Assembly (NCBI RefSeq): GCF_001039005.1
Contig: NZ_LDWR01000010.1
Location: forward strand, 1 to 64,000
Direction of reading: 5' to 3'
DNA from: Burkholderia cepacia
Lineage (GTDB): Bacteria > Pseudomonadota > Gammaproteobacteria > Burkholderiales > Burkholderiaceae
DNA length: 64,000 nucleotides
Below, one piece after another: positions 55,668-64,000 of this stretch. The stretch's first letter is position 1, and every line of letters starts with the position of its first letter. Under the pieces are notes generated by a model, which was not told the origin of the DNA, searched no databases, and saw only the letters and a list, made by a program, of their open reading frames with translations. A program made the translations under genes and the position numbers.

Positions 55668-55955
55668 TTACGCGTCGCGTTGCGCGAGCCCGTTGACGAG
55701 CAGTTCGGACAGCAGGCCCGTCATCCCGTCCGGATGCGTTGCGGCACGCGCCTTCAACTGTTCGACGAGTTCGGCGTTGAGCTTGCACGCGAACGGCACG
55801 AGCCCCTGTTCCTGGTCGAGCTTGCGCTGCGCACGGCGGTCGAGCTTTGCCGCGTCCTCGGCGCCCTTGCCGAAACGGGCGGCGCCCGACTGCTTCATCG
55901 CTTGCGTCAGCTTGAGCGCCTTGTTCTTTTCGAGATCGGTTTTCTTCATGGCCAT
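55668..55955 (-). CDS. Small basic protein, possibly ribbon-helix-helix-like
   Basis: 95 residues from ATG 55955 (GGAGGT 6-7 bp upstream). Lys-rich N-terminus (MAMKKTDLEKNKALKL), then DRRAQRKLDQEQGLVPFACK with a helical end (LVEQLKARAATHPDGMTGLL). The C-terminal ~45 residues could form a strand-helix-helix like CopG/Arc proteins; this is a guess. Ends 25 bp before the conserved promoter of the next unit. Confidence 0.6.
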   Translation of the reverse strand: MAMKKTDLEKNKALKLTQAMKQSGAARFGKGAEDAAKLDRRAQRKLDQEQGLVPFACKLNAELVEQLKARAATHPDGMTGLLSELLVNGLAQRDA

Positions 55956-56033
55956 CGCGGCACCTCCGGGAAATGAAGCCGCGATTGTACGCATTTCGGC
56001 GGGCGCCGCCCGCCGCGCCCCCAAGAAACCCGC

Positions 56034-56939
56034 TTAAGCCCCCTTCGTCGTGCCCCAGTTGCCGCCGTGCGCGGCCGCCTGCGCGGCCGGCGAGCGCGCG
56101 AGGTATGCCAGCGCCTGTTCGGTCGAGCCCTCGTGGTGCGGCGTATAACTCGGCTTGTAATAACGCAGCGCCGCGCCGATCACTTTCCAGAACGACGGCA
56201 GGTGCCCGCGCCGCGAACCCTGCCACCACGCGCGCACGAAGCCCGGATAACGGCCGGCCGCCGGGTCGCGCTGGTACATGAACTTCGCGCCCGTCGTGAT
56301 GTAGTAGAGCAGCAGCAGGATCACGAACGTCATGTGCACGCAGCGTTCCGCATAGTTGCCGCCCAGGTGCCGGTAGATGTCGAACGCGACGGTGCGGTGC
56401 TCGACTTCCTCGGCGCCGTGCCAGCGCAGCAGGTCGACCATCGTCGGGTCGGCCTTTCCTTCGTCGAGCCCGTGCGCGTTGAGCACCCAGTTGCCGAGAT
56501 AGCCGAAGAAATGCTCGAGCGACGCGATCACCGCGAGCTGCTGCCGCAGCCAGAAACGCGTATGGCCGATCTTCAGCCCGAGCGGCTGCTCGCCGAGCAC
56601 GCGCGTGAACAGCCGGTTGAGCTTCTGCGTGAACGGCTTCGTGTCGATCCCGTGCCGGTCGTAGTAGTGCTTGAGCACGCCGCCGTGCGAACGCGAATGC
56701 ACGGCTTCCTGCCGCAGGAAGCCTTCGGCCTCGTCGCGCAGGCGTGCATCGGTGATCAGCGGCAGCGCCTTGTTGTACACGCGGCAGAACCACAGCTCGC
56801 CTTCCGGGAACAGCAGGTTCAGCGTGTTGATGATGTGCGTGCTGCCCGGGTCGTTCGGCACCCACGTGATCGGCGTGTCGCTGAAGTCGAACTTTACGTG
56901 CCGGGCCTTGATCTTGTGGTAGTCGGCGGTTGCGGTCAT
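56034..56939 (-). CDS. Metal-dependent hydrolase-like (PF10118), ferritin-like fold
   Basis: 301 residues. The family has ExxH motifs for a di-metal site: FLRQEAVHSRSHG, SLEHFFGYLGNW and HGAEEVEHRTVAFD are visible. A hydrophobic segment (MTFVILLLLYYITTGAKFMY, ~214-233) may hold it to the membrane. Annotated generally as a metal-dependent hydrolase; substrate unknown. Last gene of an operon with the fused hydrolase-SDR (30 bp upstream) and M24 genes. Confidence 0.8.
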   Translation of the reverse strand: MTATADYHKIKARHVKFDFSDTPITWVPNDPGSTHIINTLNLLFPEGELWFCRVYNKALPLITDARLRDEAEGFLRQEAVHSRSHGGVLKHYYDRHGIDTKPFTQKLNRLFTRVLGEQPLGLKIGHTRFWLRQQLAVIASLEHFFGYLGNWVLNAHGLDEGKADPTMVDLLRWHGAEEVEHRTVAFDIYRHLGGNYAERCVHMTFVILLLLYYITTGAKFMYQRDPAAGRYPGFVRAWWQGSRRGHLPSFWKVIGAALRYYKPSYTPHHEGSTEQALAYLARSPAAQAAAHGGNWGTTKGA

Positions 56940-56969
56940 CTGTGTCTCCCTGTGCGGCGTCGTGCGCCG

Positions 56970-58757
56970 TCAATGCGATGCCATGCTGACGCGGGCAATC
57001 ATCCGGCCGAGCCACGGCATGAAACGGCCGACGAAGCGCATCGCGTGCGCTTCGCCGCCGACCGCGACGACGGGGCGGTTGCGCAGCACGCCGTCGACCA
57101 TCGCCTGCGCGACGGTTTCAGGCTTCAGGCCACGCATCTGGTACAGCTTCGTCGCGCGCTTGCGCAGCCGTGCTTCGTCCTGCGCGTTGGCGCCCGCGTA
57201 TTGCGTCGACGCCATGATTCCGGTCTCCGCGAAGCCGGGGCACACGGCCGTCACGCCGATGCCTTGCTCCGCGAGTTCCGCGCGCATGCATTCGCTGAGC
57301 ATCAGCACGGCGGCCTTCGTCGTCGCATAGGCCGGCAGGTCGCGCGACGGCCCGAACGCGGCGGCCGACGCGGTGTTGACGATGTGGCCGCCGCTGCCGC
57401 GCGCGGCCATCTGCTGCGCGAACAGCCGCGAGCCGTGGATCACGCCCCACAGGTTCACGTGCAGGATGCGCTCCCAGTGCCGCGTGCTCGTGTCGAGGAT
57501 GCCGCCGGCCATGCCGATGCCCGCGTTGTTGATCACGACGTCCGCGCCGCCGAGTTCGCTGCCGACCCACGCCGCGAGCGCTTCCATCTCGTCGGCGGAG
57601 CCGACGTCGACGCGTTTCGCATGGGCTTGCGCGCCGGTCAGCCCGATCAGCAGCGCGGTGCGCTCGGCGCTCGCGAGATCGATGTCGCACGCGACGATCG
57701 TCGCGCCTTCGCGCGCGAACGCGAGCGCCGCGCAACGGCCGATCCCGCTGCCCGCGCCGGTGACGACCGCGACCTTGCCGCTGAAGCGCCCGCTCGTCGC
57801 GCGGCGGCGCGCGTTCGCGAGCGCGGGCGGTTCGGTGCCCGATTCGACCGCCTCGATCAGTTGTTCGGCGAGGCCCGCGAAGCGCGCGGGATCGGCGAGC
57901 GGCAGCCAGTGGCCTGCCGCGACCTCGCGCCGGTAGTACTGCGGCACCCAGCGCGACAGGTTCTCGGACAGCGCGGGGCTCACGTACTTGTCGCCGAGCG
58001 GCACGATCGTCTGCACGGGTGCATGCGCGTAGCGTTCGCGCGGCGCGAACAGGCAGCGGATGAAGTTCGCGCGATAGAGGCGCACGCCGCGCGCGCCGTC
58101 GTCGGCCTGCGTCGGGCGCGACGCGACGGGCGTCTTCTCGATCCGGCGCAGCAGGCCCGGCCATGCGCGGCCGAGCCACAGCCGCCAGCCGAACTCGGGG
58201 ATGAACGGCAGGTGGAACAGGTACACGTACCACGAGCGCACGAGCTGGCCGCCGAGCTTGGCCAGCGACGCGGGCGTCGGGCGCAGCACGCGTTCGCGCA
58301 GCCAGAAGCCGACGTGGTCGAGGCAGGGCCCCGAGCACGACGTGTACGACGCGATGCGGCCGGCCAGGCGCGGATCGGTGACGAATTCCCAGCCCTGGAT
58401 CGAGCCCCAGTCGTGCGCGATCAGGTGCACCGCGCGGCCGGGGCAGAGTGCGTCGATCACCGCGATGAAGTCGTCGGTCAGCTTCGCGAGGTGGTAGTCG
58501 GCCGTGCGTTTCGGCACGCCGGACAGGCCTGCGCCGCGTACGTCGTACGCGATCACGAAGTGCTTGCGCGCGAGCAGCGGCGCGACGTGCCGCCAGACAC
58601 TGCTGTCGTCGGGATAGCCGTGCACGAGCACGACCGGCGAGCGGGCCGGGTCGCCCCAGGTCCTGACCGCGAGCGTCAGGTCGCCGGAGGCGACCGCCGT
58701 CTCGCTATGAACCGATTCGAACAGGGCCAGCGGCGCTTCGTCGGAAAGAGGCTGCAT
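56970..58757 (-). CDS. Alpha/beta-hydrolase fused to a short-chain dehydrogenase
   Basis: 595 residues, two enzymes in one chain. Residues ~20-290 are an epoxide-hydrolase-like alpha/beta-hydrolase (VLVHGYPDDSSVW; nucleophile Asp in LIAHDWGSIQGW; histidine in AAGHWLPL). Residues ~315-580 are a classical SDR (VTGAGSGIGR; INNAG; catalytic YATTK). The same fusion is known in several proteobacteria and mycobacteria. A lipid or hydrocarbon substrate is likely but unproven. Middle gene of a three-gene operon. Confidence 0.88.
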   Translation of the reverse strand: MQPLSDEAPLALFESVHSETAVASGDLTLAVRTWGDPARSPVVLVHGYPDDSSVWRHVAPLLARKHFVIAYDVRGAGLSGVPKRTADYHLAKLTDDFIAVIDALCPGRAVHLIAHDWGSIQGWEFVTDPRLAGRIASYTSCSGPCLDHVGFWLRERVLRPTPASLAKLGGQLVRSWYVYLFHLPFIPEFGWRLWLGRAWPGLLRRIEKTPVASRPTQADDGARGVRLYRANFIRCLFAPRERYAHAPVQTIVPLGDKYVSPALSENLSRWVPQYYRREVAAGHWLPLADPARFAGLAEQLIEAVESGTEPPALANARRRATSGRFSGKVAVVTGAGSGIGRCAALAFAREGATIVACDIDLASAERTALLIGLTGAQAHAKRVDVGSADEMEALAAWVGSELGGADVVINNAGIGMAGGILDTSTRHWERILHVNLWGVIHGSRLFAQQMAARGSGGHIVNTASAAAFGPSRDLPAYATTKAAVLMLSECMRAELAEQGIGVTAVCPGFAETGIMASTQYAGANAQDEARLRKRATKLYQMRGLKPETVAQAMVDGVLRNRPVVAVGGEAHAMRFVGRFMPWLGRMIARVSMASH

Positions 58758-58802
58758 CGTGAGTCCGTCGTTCAGGGATTCGGGAGGAAACGCGCGGACG
58801 CG

Positions 58803-59699
58803 TCAGGCGGCGGCAGGCACGTTCGCGGCGGCCTGCGTGCGCTCGGCCTGGCGGCGCTGCCAGCGGCGCACGTGCGGCAGGTCGTCGTCGAGCCAGTACG
58901 CATCGTCGTCGGTGATCACGAGCAGCTCTTCGAATTTCGCGCCGACGCCGGCGAAGCCGAGATGCGGCTCGACGGCCCACAGGCCCGGCACGGGCGCATG
59001 CTCGGAGCGGCGGTCGATCGACCACAGCGGCGACCAGCCCTGCTGCTTCGCCGCGCGGCCCTGGTCGAGCAGCAGGTTGCGCGTCGCGTTCAGCCCGAAA
59101 CGCGCGACGAAGCGCGGCTTCGACAGCTTGTGGATCTTCGCGACGCGATGCGCGAGCACCTTGAACGGATAGGCCTTGTGGCGCGGCTCGACGCCCTGGC
59201 GGCGGCACAGCGCATCGACTGCCTGCGCGACCTCGGCCATCGGCCGGCGCTCCTTCACGAGCCGCACGATCATGTCGCGATGGTCCATCAGGTCGTCCTG
59301 CAGCTGTTCGAGGATCGGGTTGTCGCCGAGACAGTGCGCGTAGCCGACGTCCGCGACGATGCCGTCGAGCACGGGCGCGACGTCGAGGATCACCGGCATG
59401 TCGGTCTCGAGCTGCCGGTTGCTCGGGAAGAACGCGAGATTGAAGCCGCCCATGTGCTTGAGGCCCGAGAAGCCCTCGAACGCGGTGCGGTCGCCGAACC
59501 ACGCGAACGGCTTGTGCAGCCAGTCGTGCACGCCGTTGTCCTGCAGCCATTCGGTCAGGAGGCGCGCGGCTTCCTTCTCGGTGATGCCGGGGTAGAGCAT
59601 CGCGCCGACGGTTTCGACGCAGCGGTAGGCAAGCTGCTGGACCGCGCGGAATTGCGGCAGCTCGTCGAGGTGGACTTCCGGCAGCGGGTGGTCGGCCAT
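58803..59699 (-). CDS. M24-family metallopeptidase-like protein
   Basis: 298 residues, creatinase/methionine-aminopeptidase ('pita-bread') fold. Possible metal ligands: Asp in VILDVAPVLDG and VADVGYAH, His in VLAHRVAKIH, Glu in WAVEPHLG and KFEELLVI. Lacks the N-terminal domain of prolidases. First gene of the operon with the SDR fusion; 45 bp separate them. May act on a non-peptide substrate. Confidence 0.8.
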   Translation of the reverse strand: MADHPLPEVHLDELPQFRAVQQLAYRCVETVGAMLYPGITEKEAARLLTEWLQDNGVHDWLHKPFAWFGDRTAFEGFSGLKHMGGFNLAFFPSNRQLETDMPVILDVAPVLDGIVADVGYAHCLGDNPILEQLQDDLMDHRDMIVRLVKERRPMAEVAQAVDALCRRQGVEPRHKAYPFKVLAHRVAKIHKLSKPRFVARFGLNATRNLLLDQGRAAKQQGWSPLWSIDRRSEHAPVPGLWAVEPHLGFAGVGAKFEELLVITDDDAYWLDDDLPHVRRWQRRQAERTQAAANVPAAA

Positions 59700-60123
59700 G
59701 ATGCGTCTCCAATCGGGCGCTGTCCGGAACGCACCCCCGGCGTCGCCGTCGCGGGTTATTCAGTCAGCACTTAATGTGTCATTGAGTAATGTAATGATCA
59801 TAGCCGGTTCGGCGTGGCACGCCATCCCCCAGGGGTGAGGATTTGTCCTAATGCAGGGCCGAAATGGAGGGGAGCCTCTAGGTTTCCGAGGATTGGGGCC
59901 GGATGGCCGCGTGTGCGGCCGCGTTGTGACGACCCGGCATGTCGCGCCGGATCAACTCTGCGTCGCGTCGCAATGTGACGTTGTCAAATTGACGAAATAA
60001 TTTCGTCACATCATTCGCCCCCAATTCGAAGCCGTCCCGGCTTCGCGGCGCCGCCTAGCCACCGGTGCGTCGCATGGGGGGGCGATCGAAGCCGATTCGA
60101 CATTATTTCCACGGAGAGAGACC
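59700..60123. other. Intergenic region between divergent operons
   Basis: About 420 bases. AT-rich around 59765-59800 (CACTTAATGTGTCATTGAGTAATGTAATGATCA), a likely promoter/operator for the M24 operon, and around 59985-60015 (TTGACGAAATAATTTCG, an inverted CGAAAT-ATTTCG) before the phosphatase. The 12-bp palindrome CGAAATAATTTCG is a candidate operator. Confidence 0.45.
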
Positions 60124-61401
60124 ATGCAACGCCGCAAGTTCATGAATACCCTTGCCGCGGCGACCGCTGCGACGTCGCTGATGTTCAAGGCCGGCACGGC
60201 CGACGCGAAGAGCACAACCGCCCCCGATGCGCTGGACCCGGGCCGCTGGTCGCCGTTCAACGCCGCGCGCCTGCAGGCGGTGCTCGACCAGCATGGCGTC
60301 GCGAGCGCGCGCTACGACGAAAAGCGCCGCCCGTACGCGGTGTTCGACTGGGACAACACGTGCATCATGAACGACTGCGAAGAGGCGTTGCTGATGTACC
60401 AGATCAACCATCTGCAGTACAAGCTGACGCCGGACGAATTCGTCGACGTGATGTGGAAGGACGTGCCGAAGGGCGCGTTCATGAAGGACTACACGACGAC
60501 CGACGGCAAGCCGGTGACGATGGAGAACCTCGCCGCCGACGTCGAATCCGACTATCGCTGGCTCTACGCGAACTACACGGGCTTCGGCGGCAGCAAGAGC
60601 CTCGACGAGATTCGCGAGACCGACCAGTTCAAGGATTTCCGCGCGAAGCTGTACTTCATGTACGACGCGATCTGCGACACGCATCCGCTCGAGGTCGGCT
60701 ACAAGTGGATCATCTACTTCTACAAGAACATGACGACCGCCGAGCTGCAGGCGATGGCGGAAGCGTCGGACAACTACGGCATCGGCGACGCGCTGCGCAA
60801 GGTCCGCTACGAAAGCCCGAAGACGCTGCCGGGCAAGGCCGGCGTGGTGGCCGACACGCATTTCCACGGCATTCGCATTCATGAGGAAATCCGCGCGGTG
60901 ATGCATACGCTGCGCGCGAACGGCATCGACGTGTACGTGAGCACCGCGTCGCTCGACGATGTCGTGCGCGTGTTCGCCGGTAATCCGAACTATGGCTACG
61001 GCGTGCCGCCCGAAAACGTGATCGGCCTGCGTCTCGACATGCGCGACGGCAAGTACACGAGCACCTATCCTGCCGGCTGGCATTTCAACTGGGGGCCCGG
61101 CAAGACGGTGGGGATCCGCAACGTGCTCGAATCGAAGAAGGGCTATGGCCCGCTGCTGGTGTTCGGCGACAGCGACGGCGACGCGTGGATGCTGCGCGAC
61201 TTCAAGGACACCGCGGCCGGCGTGATCGTGAACCGGATGAAGAAGGGCGAGATCGGCGCGGACAGCAAGCTCGCGGCCGAGCAGATCGGTAAATCGGACG
61301 CGCGTTTCCTGCTGCAGGGCCGCGACGAGCACACGGGCCTGATGATCCCGGACGAGAAGTCGATCAAGTACGGCAAGACCGAGCGCAAGCTGCTGGCCTG
61401 A
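60124..61401 (+). CDS. Tat-exported HAD phosphatase, phosphorylcholine-phosphatase-like
   Basis: 425 residues from ATG 60124 (GGAGAGAG upstream). A twin-arginine signal (QRRKFMNTLAAATAAT) indicates folded export. HAD motif I is FDWDNTC (Asp75 nucleophile, Asp77 acid/base), motif II VSTAS, motif IV FGDSDGD. The long cap domain fits the PchP-type phosphatases of Pseudomonas, which release phosphate from phosphorylcholine. Substrate is inferred from overall likeness only. Single gene. Confidence 0.82.
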   Translation: MQRRKFMNTLAAATAATSLMFKAGTADAKSTTAPDALDPGRWSPFNAARLQAVLDQHGVASARYDEKRRPYAVFDWDNTCIMNDCEEALLMYQINHLQYKLTPDEFVDVMWKDVPKGAFMKDYTTTDGKPVTMENLAADVESDYRWLYANYTGFGGSKSLDEIRETDQFKDFRAKLYFMYDAICDTHPLEVGYKWIIYFYKNMTTAELQAMAEASDNYGIGDALRKVRYESPKTLPGKAGVVADTHFHGIRIHEEIRAVMHTLRANGIDVYVSTASLDDVVRVFAGNPNYGYGVPPENVIGLRLDMRDGKYTSTYPAGWHFNWGPGKTVGIRNVLESKKGYGPLLVFGDSDGDAWMLRDFKDTAAGVIVNRMKKGEIGADSKLAAEQIGKSDARFLLQGRDEHTGLMIPDEKSIKYGKTERKLLA

Positions 61402-61482
61402 CGTGTGTCGGGCGCCGGGCCATCGCGGCACGGCGCCCGGCGGGAGCGATGGCGGCGTCGCGCGGGCCTGAGAACGAGCGTC

Positions 61483-62256
61483 TCAGTGTTCGCGCGGCTT
61501 GCCCAGCCGATCCAGCAACGCGCCCAGCAGATCGATCGGCAGCGGAAACACGATCGTCGAATTCTTGTCCGCCGCGATCGTCGTCAGCGTCTGCAGGTAG
61601 CGCAGCTGCATCGCCTGCGGCTCCTGCGCGAGTTTTTGCGCGGCTTGCAGCAGCTTCTCGGACGCCTGCAGTTCGCCTTCCGCATGAATCACCTTCGCAC
61701 GCCGTTCGCGCTCGGCCTCGGCCTGCCGCGCGATCGCGCGCACCATCGTCTCGTTCAGGTCGACGTGCTTGATCTCGACCGTCGACACCTTGATCCCCCA
61801 TGCGTCGGTCTGCGCGTCGAGCGTCTTCTGGATATCGGCGTTCAATTGTTCGCGCTCGGCCAGCAGCGCATCGAGCTCGTGCTTGCCGAGCACCGATCGC
61901 AGCGTCGTCTGCGACAGCTGGCTCGTCGCGTCGAAGAAGCGCGCGACCTGGATCACGGCCTTCTCCGGATCGACGACACGGAAATACACGACCGCATTGA
62001 CCTTCACCGACACGTTGTCGCGCGTGATCACGTCCTGCGGCGGCACGTCGAACACGACGGTGCGCAGGTCGATCCGTACGACCTGCTGGACGATCGGGAT
62101 GATCAGCACGAGCCCCGGGCCCTTCACTTTCCAGAACCGGCCGAGCATGAACACGACGCCGCGCTCGTACTCGCGGAAGATACGGATCGACGACGCGACG
62201 AGCACCACGACGAAGACGATCAGGACGCTGCTGAAGCCGAAGGTGTAGCCCATCAT
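61483..62256 (-). CDS. Slipin (SPFH/band 7 protein)
   Basis: 257 residues from ATG 62256 (GGGAGC 6 bp upstream). One N-terminal membrane helix ([16 protein letters not shown]), then SPFH domain ([42 protein letters not shown]) and an Ala/Glu-rich coiled coil ([20 protein letters not shown]). Slipins scaffold membrane domains and are partnered by NfeD, whose gene overlaps the start as ATGA. Confidence 0.92.
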   Translation of the reverse strand: MMGYTFGFSSVLIVFVVVLVASSIRIFREYERGVVFMLGRFWKVKGPGLVLIIPIVQQVVRIDLRTVVFDVPPQDVITRDNVSVKVNAVVYFRVVDPEKAVIQVARFFDATSQLSQTTLRSVLGKHELDALLAEREQLNADIQKTLDAQTDAWGIKVSTVEIKHVDLNETMVRAIARQAEAERERRAKVIHAEGELQASEKLLQAAQKLAQEPQAMQLRYLQTLTTIAADKNSTIVFPLPIDLLGALLDRLGKPREH

Positions 62257-63818
62257 GTTGATGCTCCCTGGTGTTGTTGTTCTGGCGCGGGCACGTCGTA
62301 GAGCGGTGCGACGGTGAGCAGCAGGCCGTGGCGGCCGGTGACGCGCACGCGGCAGCCCGCGGCGAGCGGCACGCTGCTCGCGACGCGCCAGCGCTCGCCA
62401 TGCACGCGCGCCCAGCCCGCAGCCGATGGCGCAGGGCCGGCCGCACCGTGCGGCTGGTCGGCGAGCAAGCCGTCGTCGAGCACTTCGCCGATGCTGCCGA
62501 CCATCGCTTCGGCGCCGGTCACGACCGGGCGCCGCCGCGCGCGCAGCGCGACGCTCGACACGCCCGCGACGAGCAGCCCGCCGCCGAGCGCAAGGCTCGC
62601 GATCACGGGCCACGGAATGCCGTAGCCGGGTACGTCGGTGTCGATCAGCATCAGCGCGCCGATCGTGAACGACACGATCCCGCCGAAACCGAGCACGCCG
62701 AAGGTCGGCAGGAACGCCTCGGCGACGAGGCAGCCGAGACCGAGCAGCACGAGGCCGAGGCCCGCATAGCTGATCGGCAGCAACTGCATCGCGAACAGTC
62801 CGACCAGCAGGCAGATCGTGCCGACGACGCCCGGCAGCACGAAGCCGGGGTTCGCGAATTCGAAGAACAGCCCGTAGATGCCGATCGTCAGCAGGATCAG
62901 CGCGACATTCGGATCGGTGATGATCGACAGGAAGCGGCTGCGCCAGTCGGGTTCGACCACGACGAGCGGCGCATGCGCGGTCGCGAGCCGCAGCGTGCCG
63001 GCGGTGGTCGTCGCGCTGCGGCCGTCGAGCTGGCGCGCGAGGTCGGCCGGGTCCAGCGCGATCAGGTCGACGACGTGCTGCGCGCGCGCCTCGTTCGCCG
63101 ACAGGCTGACGGCTTCGCGCACCGCGCGCTCGGCCCATTCGGCATTGCGCCCGCGCAACTGCGCGAGGCCGCGGATATACGCGGCGGCGTCCTGGGTCGC
63201 CTTGCGGATTTCGGTCGACTGCGTGTCGTTCGGCAGCGCGACCGGCGTGGCGGGCGTAGCGGACGGGTTCGATGCCCCCGAGCCGCCCGTCGGCGGTCGC
63301 GGCGTAGCCGGGTTCGCGCCCGGCGCGCCGCCGCCGATGCCGAACTGTACGGGCGACGCCGCGCCGAGATTGGTGCCGGGCGCCATCGCCGCGAAGTGGC
63401 TGGCGTAGACGATGTAGGTGCCGGCGCTGGCGGCCCGTGCACCGCCGGGCGCGACGAACGCTGCGACCGGCACCGGCGAGCCGAGGATGGCCTTGATGAT
63501 CTGCCGCATCGACGTGTCGAGGCCGCCGGGCGTGTCGAGCTGCAGGATCGCGAGCGGCGCGTGCTCGCGTGCCGCGCGTTCCAGCGAGCGCACGATGAAA
63601 TCGGCGCTGGCCGGCCCGATTGCGCCGTTGATCGGAATCACGACGACCGGGCGAGCAACTGCCTGGGCCGCGGCGGGCGGCGGCGCGGCGACGGCCGCGC
63701 ATACGACGAGCAGCGCCGCGAACAGCGCGGCGCGTGCGACCCGCGCGGACAGCGGGTGACGGGGGCGGCCGCCGGGCGCGGCAAGCGCCAGCGGCGGCTC
63801 AGGACGGTGAAAGCGCAT
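62253..63818 (-). CDS. nfeD: NfeD-family membrane protein with ClpP-like protease domain
   Basis: 521 residues. Signal segment ([19 protein letters not shown]), then a ClpP-like serine protease domain ([40 protein letters not shown] with the catalytic Ser), a Pro/Ser-rich insertion at ~185-210, four or five membrane helices (~300-430), and a C-terminal OB-like NfeD domain ([26 protein letters not shown]). The full-length form is thought to cleave slipin partners. Overlaps the slipin gene by 4 bp. Confidence 0.9.
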   Translation of the reverse strand: MRFHRPEPPLALAAPGGRPRHPLSARVARAALFAALLVVCAAVAAPPPAAAQAVARPVVVIPINGAIGPASADFIVRSLERAAREHAPLAILQLDTPGGLDTSMRQIIKAILGSPVPVAAFVAPGGARAASAGTYIVYASHFAAMAPGTNLGAASPVQFGIGGGAPGANPATPRPPTGGSGASNPSATPATPVALPNDTQSTEIRKATQDAAAYIRGLAQLRGRNAEWAERAVREAVSLSANEARAQHVVDLIALDPADLARQLDGRSATTTAGTLRLATAHAPLVVVEPDWRSRFLSIITDPNVALILLTIGIYGLFFEFANPGFVLPGVVGTICLLVGLFAMQLLPISYAGLGLVLLGLGCLVAEAFLPTFGVLGFGGIVSFTIGALMLIDTDVPGYGIPWPVIASLALGGGLLVAGVSSVALRARRRPVVTGAEAMVGSIGEVLDDGLLADQPHGAAGPAPSAAGWARVHGERWRVASSVPLAAGCRVRVTGRHGLLLTVAPLYDVPAPEQQHQGAST

Positions 63819-63939
63819 CGGGGCGTCCGGGCGGCGCGCGGCCGCGCGCCGCCTGGCTCGCGGAAAGGGCGTTGGCCCGATGCTTAAAGATTAGGCGGTT
63901 TCGGCGCAAAGCGCGAAACCGGGGCTGCTGCGGCCGGTT

Positions 63940-64000
63940 TCAGCCCGCGCCGCCGCCCCGCGCGAGCACCTCGTCGCGATAGTCGGCCGGACTGCGCCCG
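63940..64000 (-). CDS. C-terminal end of a probable AraC-family regulator
   Basis: Only the last 19 codons are in the window: GRSPADYRDEVLARGGGAG and stop. GxSPxxYR is the usual end of the AraC-type DNA-binding domain. Short, so only a likely call. Confidence 0.5.
   Translation of the reverse strand, partial: GRSPADYRDEVLARGGGAG

Noticed and set aside
56067..59774. 1,235-codon plus-strand frame opposite the M24/SDR operon
   Set aside because: Long antisense frames are common in this base composition; the translation is Arg/Val/His-rich without domains, while the other strand carries three recognisable enzymes.

Overview
The window is a GC-rich proteobacterial chromosome segment that looks like the Burkholderia cepacia complex. 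The best single marker is a 433-residue 2,2-dialkylglycine decarboxylase (dgdA) with its divergent LysR regulator (dgdR), the arrangement known from B. cepacia. The codon use, the livKHMGF layout, the yfiRNB operon, the PCuAC/CopC/DUF2946 copper cluster and the Burkholderia-type contact-dependent inhibition (CDI) modules agree with this. The species and replicon cannot be fixed from sequence alone.

Region by region. 1-5.9 kb: the 3' end of a CDI locus. The last part of a cdiA-like toxin and its immunity gene is followed by a string of displaced toxin/immunity cassettes, several decayed, each immunity gene encoding a small membrane protein. 5.9-8.6 kb: yfiRNB, a periplasm-to-c-di-GMP signalling operon. 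8.6-15.8 kb: an accessory stretch of lower gene density with an adhesin-E-like secreted protein, a lone Mrr-like nuclease, two unrecognised genes, a SymE-like toxin and diverged non-coding repeats. 15.8-20.8 kb: livKHMGF, a branched-chain amino acid ABC importer. 20.9-25.3 kb: a LysR gene divergent from an EgtD-like methyltransferase, a 2-oxoglutarate oxygenase, an exporter and a VOC protein, which together look like a small-molecule cluster. 26.7-30.8 kb: AraC/SDR and dgdA/dgdR divergent pairs.

30.8-42.6 kb is a worn region. It holds at least three places where fragments of unrelated genes are joined end to end (FAD monooxygenase/hydrolase/DUF4148; molybdenum hydroxylase/kinase; winged helix/VOC), an AT-richer exporter gene, an orphan OmpR-type regulator, and two secreted lipoprotein peptidases (S15 and S10) with a small EF-hand-like partner. 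43-50.5 kb: a quinone oxidoreductase, tRNA-Leu(GAG), a leucine-rich-repeat kinase, a LysE exporter, a copper-uptake operon, a ferredoxin and a sigma-54 activator. 50.8-56 kb: small genes, a purine permease, and a tandem duplication in which each unit has a promoter, a 28-codon reading frame, an intrinsic terminator and a DUF2917 gene. 56-64 kb: a three-gene hydrolase/SDR/M24 operon, a Tat-exported HAD phosphatase, and the nfeD-slipin membrane pair.

The most interesting items are the tandem promoter/micro-ORF/terminator/DUF2917 units at 54.3-55.7 kb, the same amber codon at the junction of all three displaced CDI modules, the methyltransferase/oxygenase/exporter cluster at 21.9-24.9 kb, and the gene-fusion scars at 31-42.5 kb.
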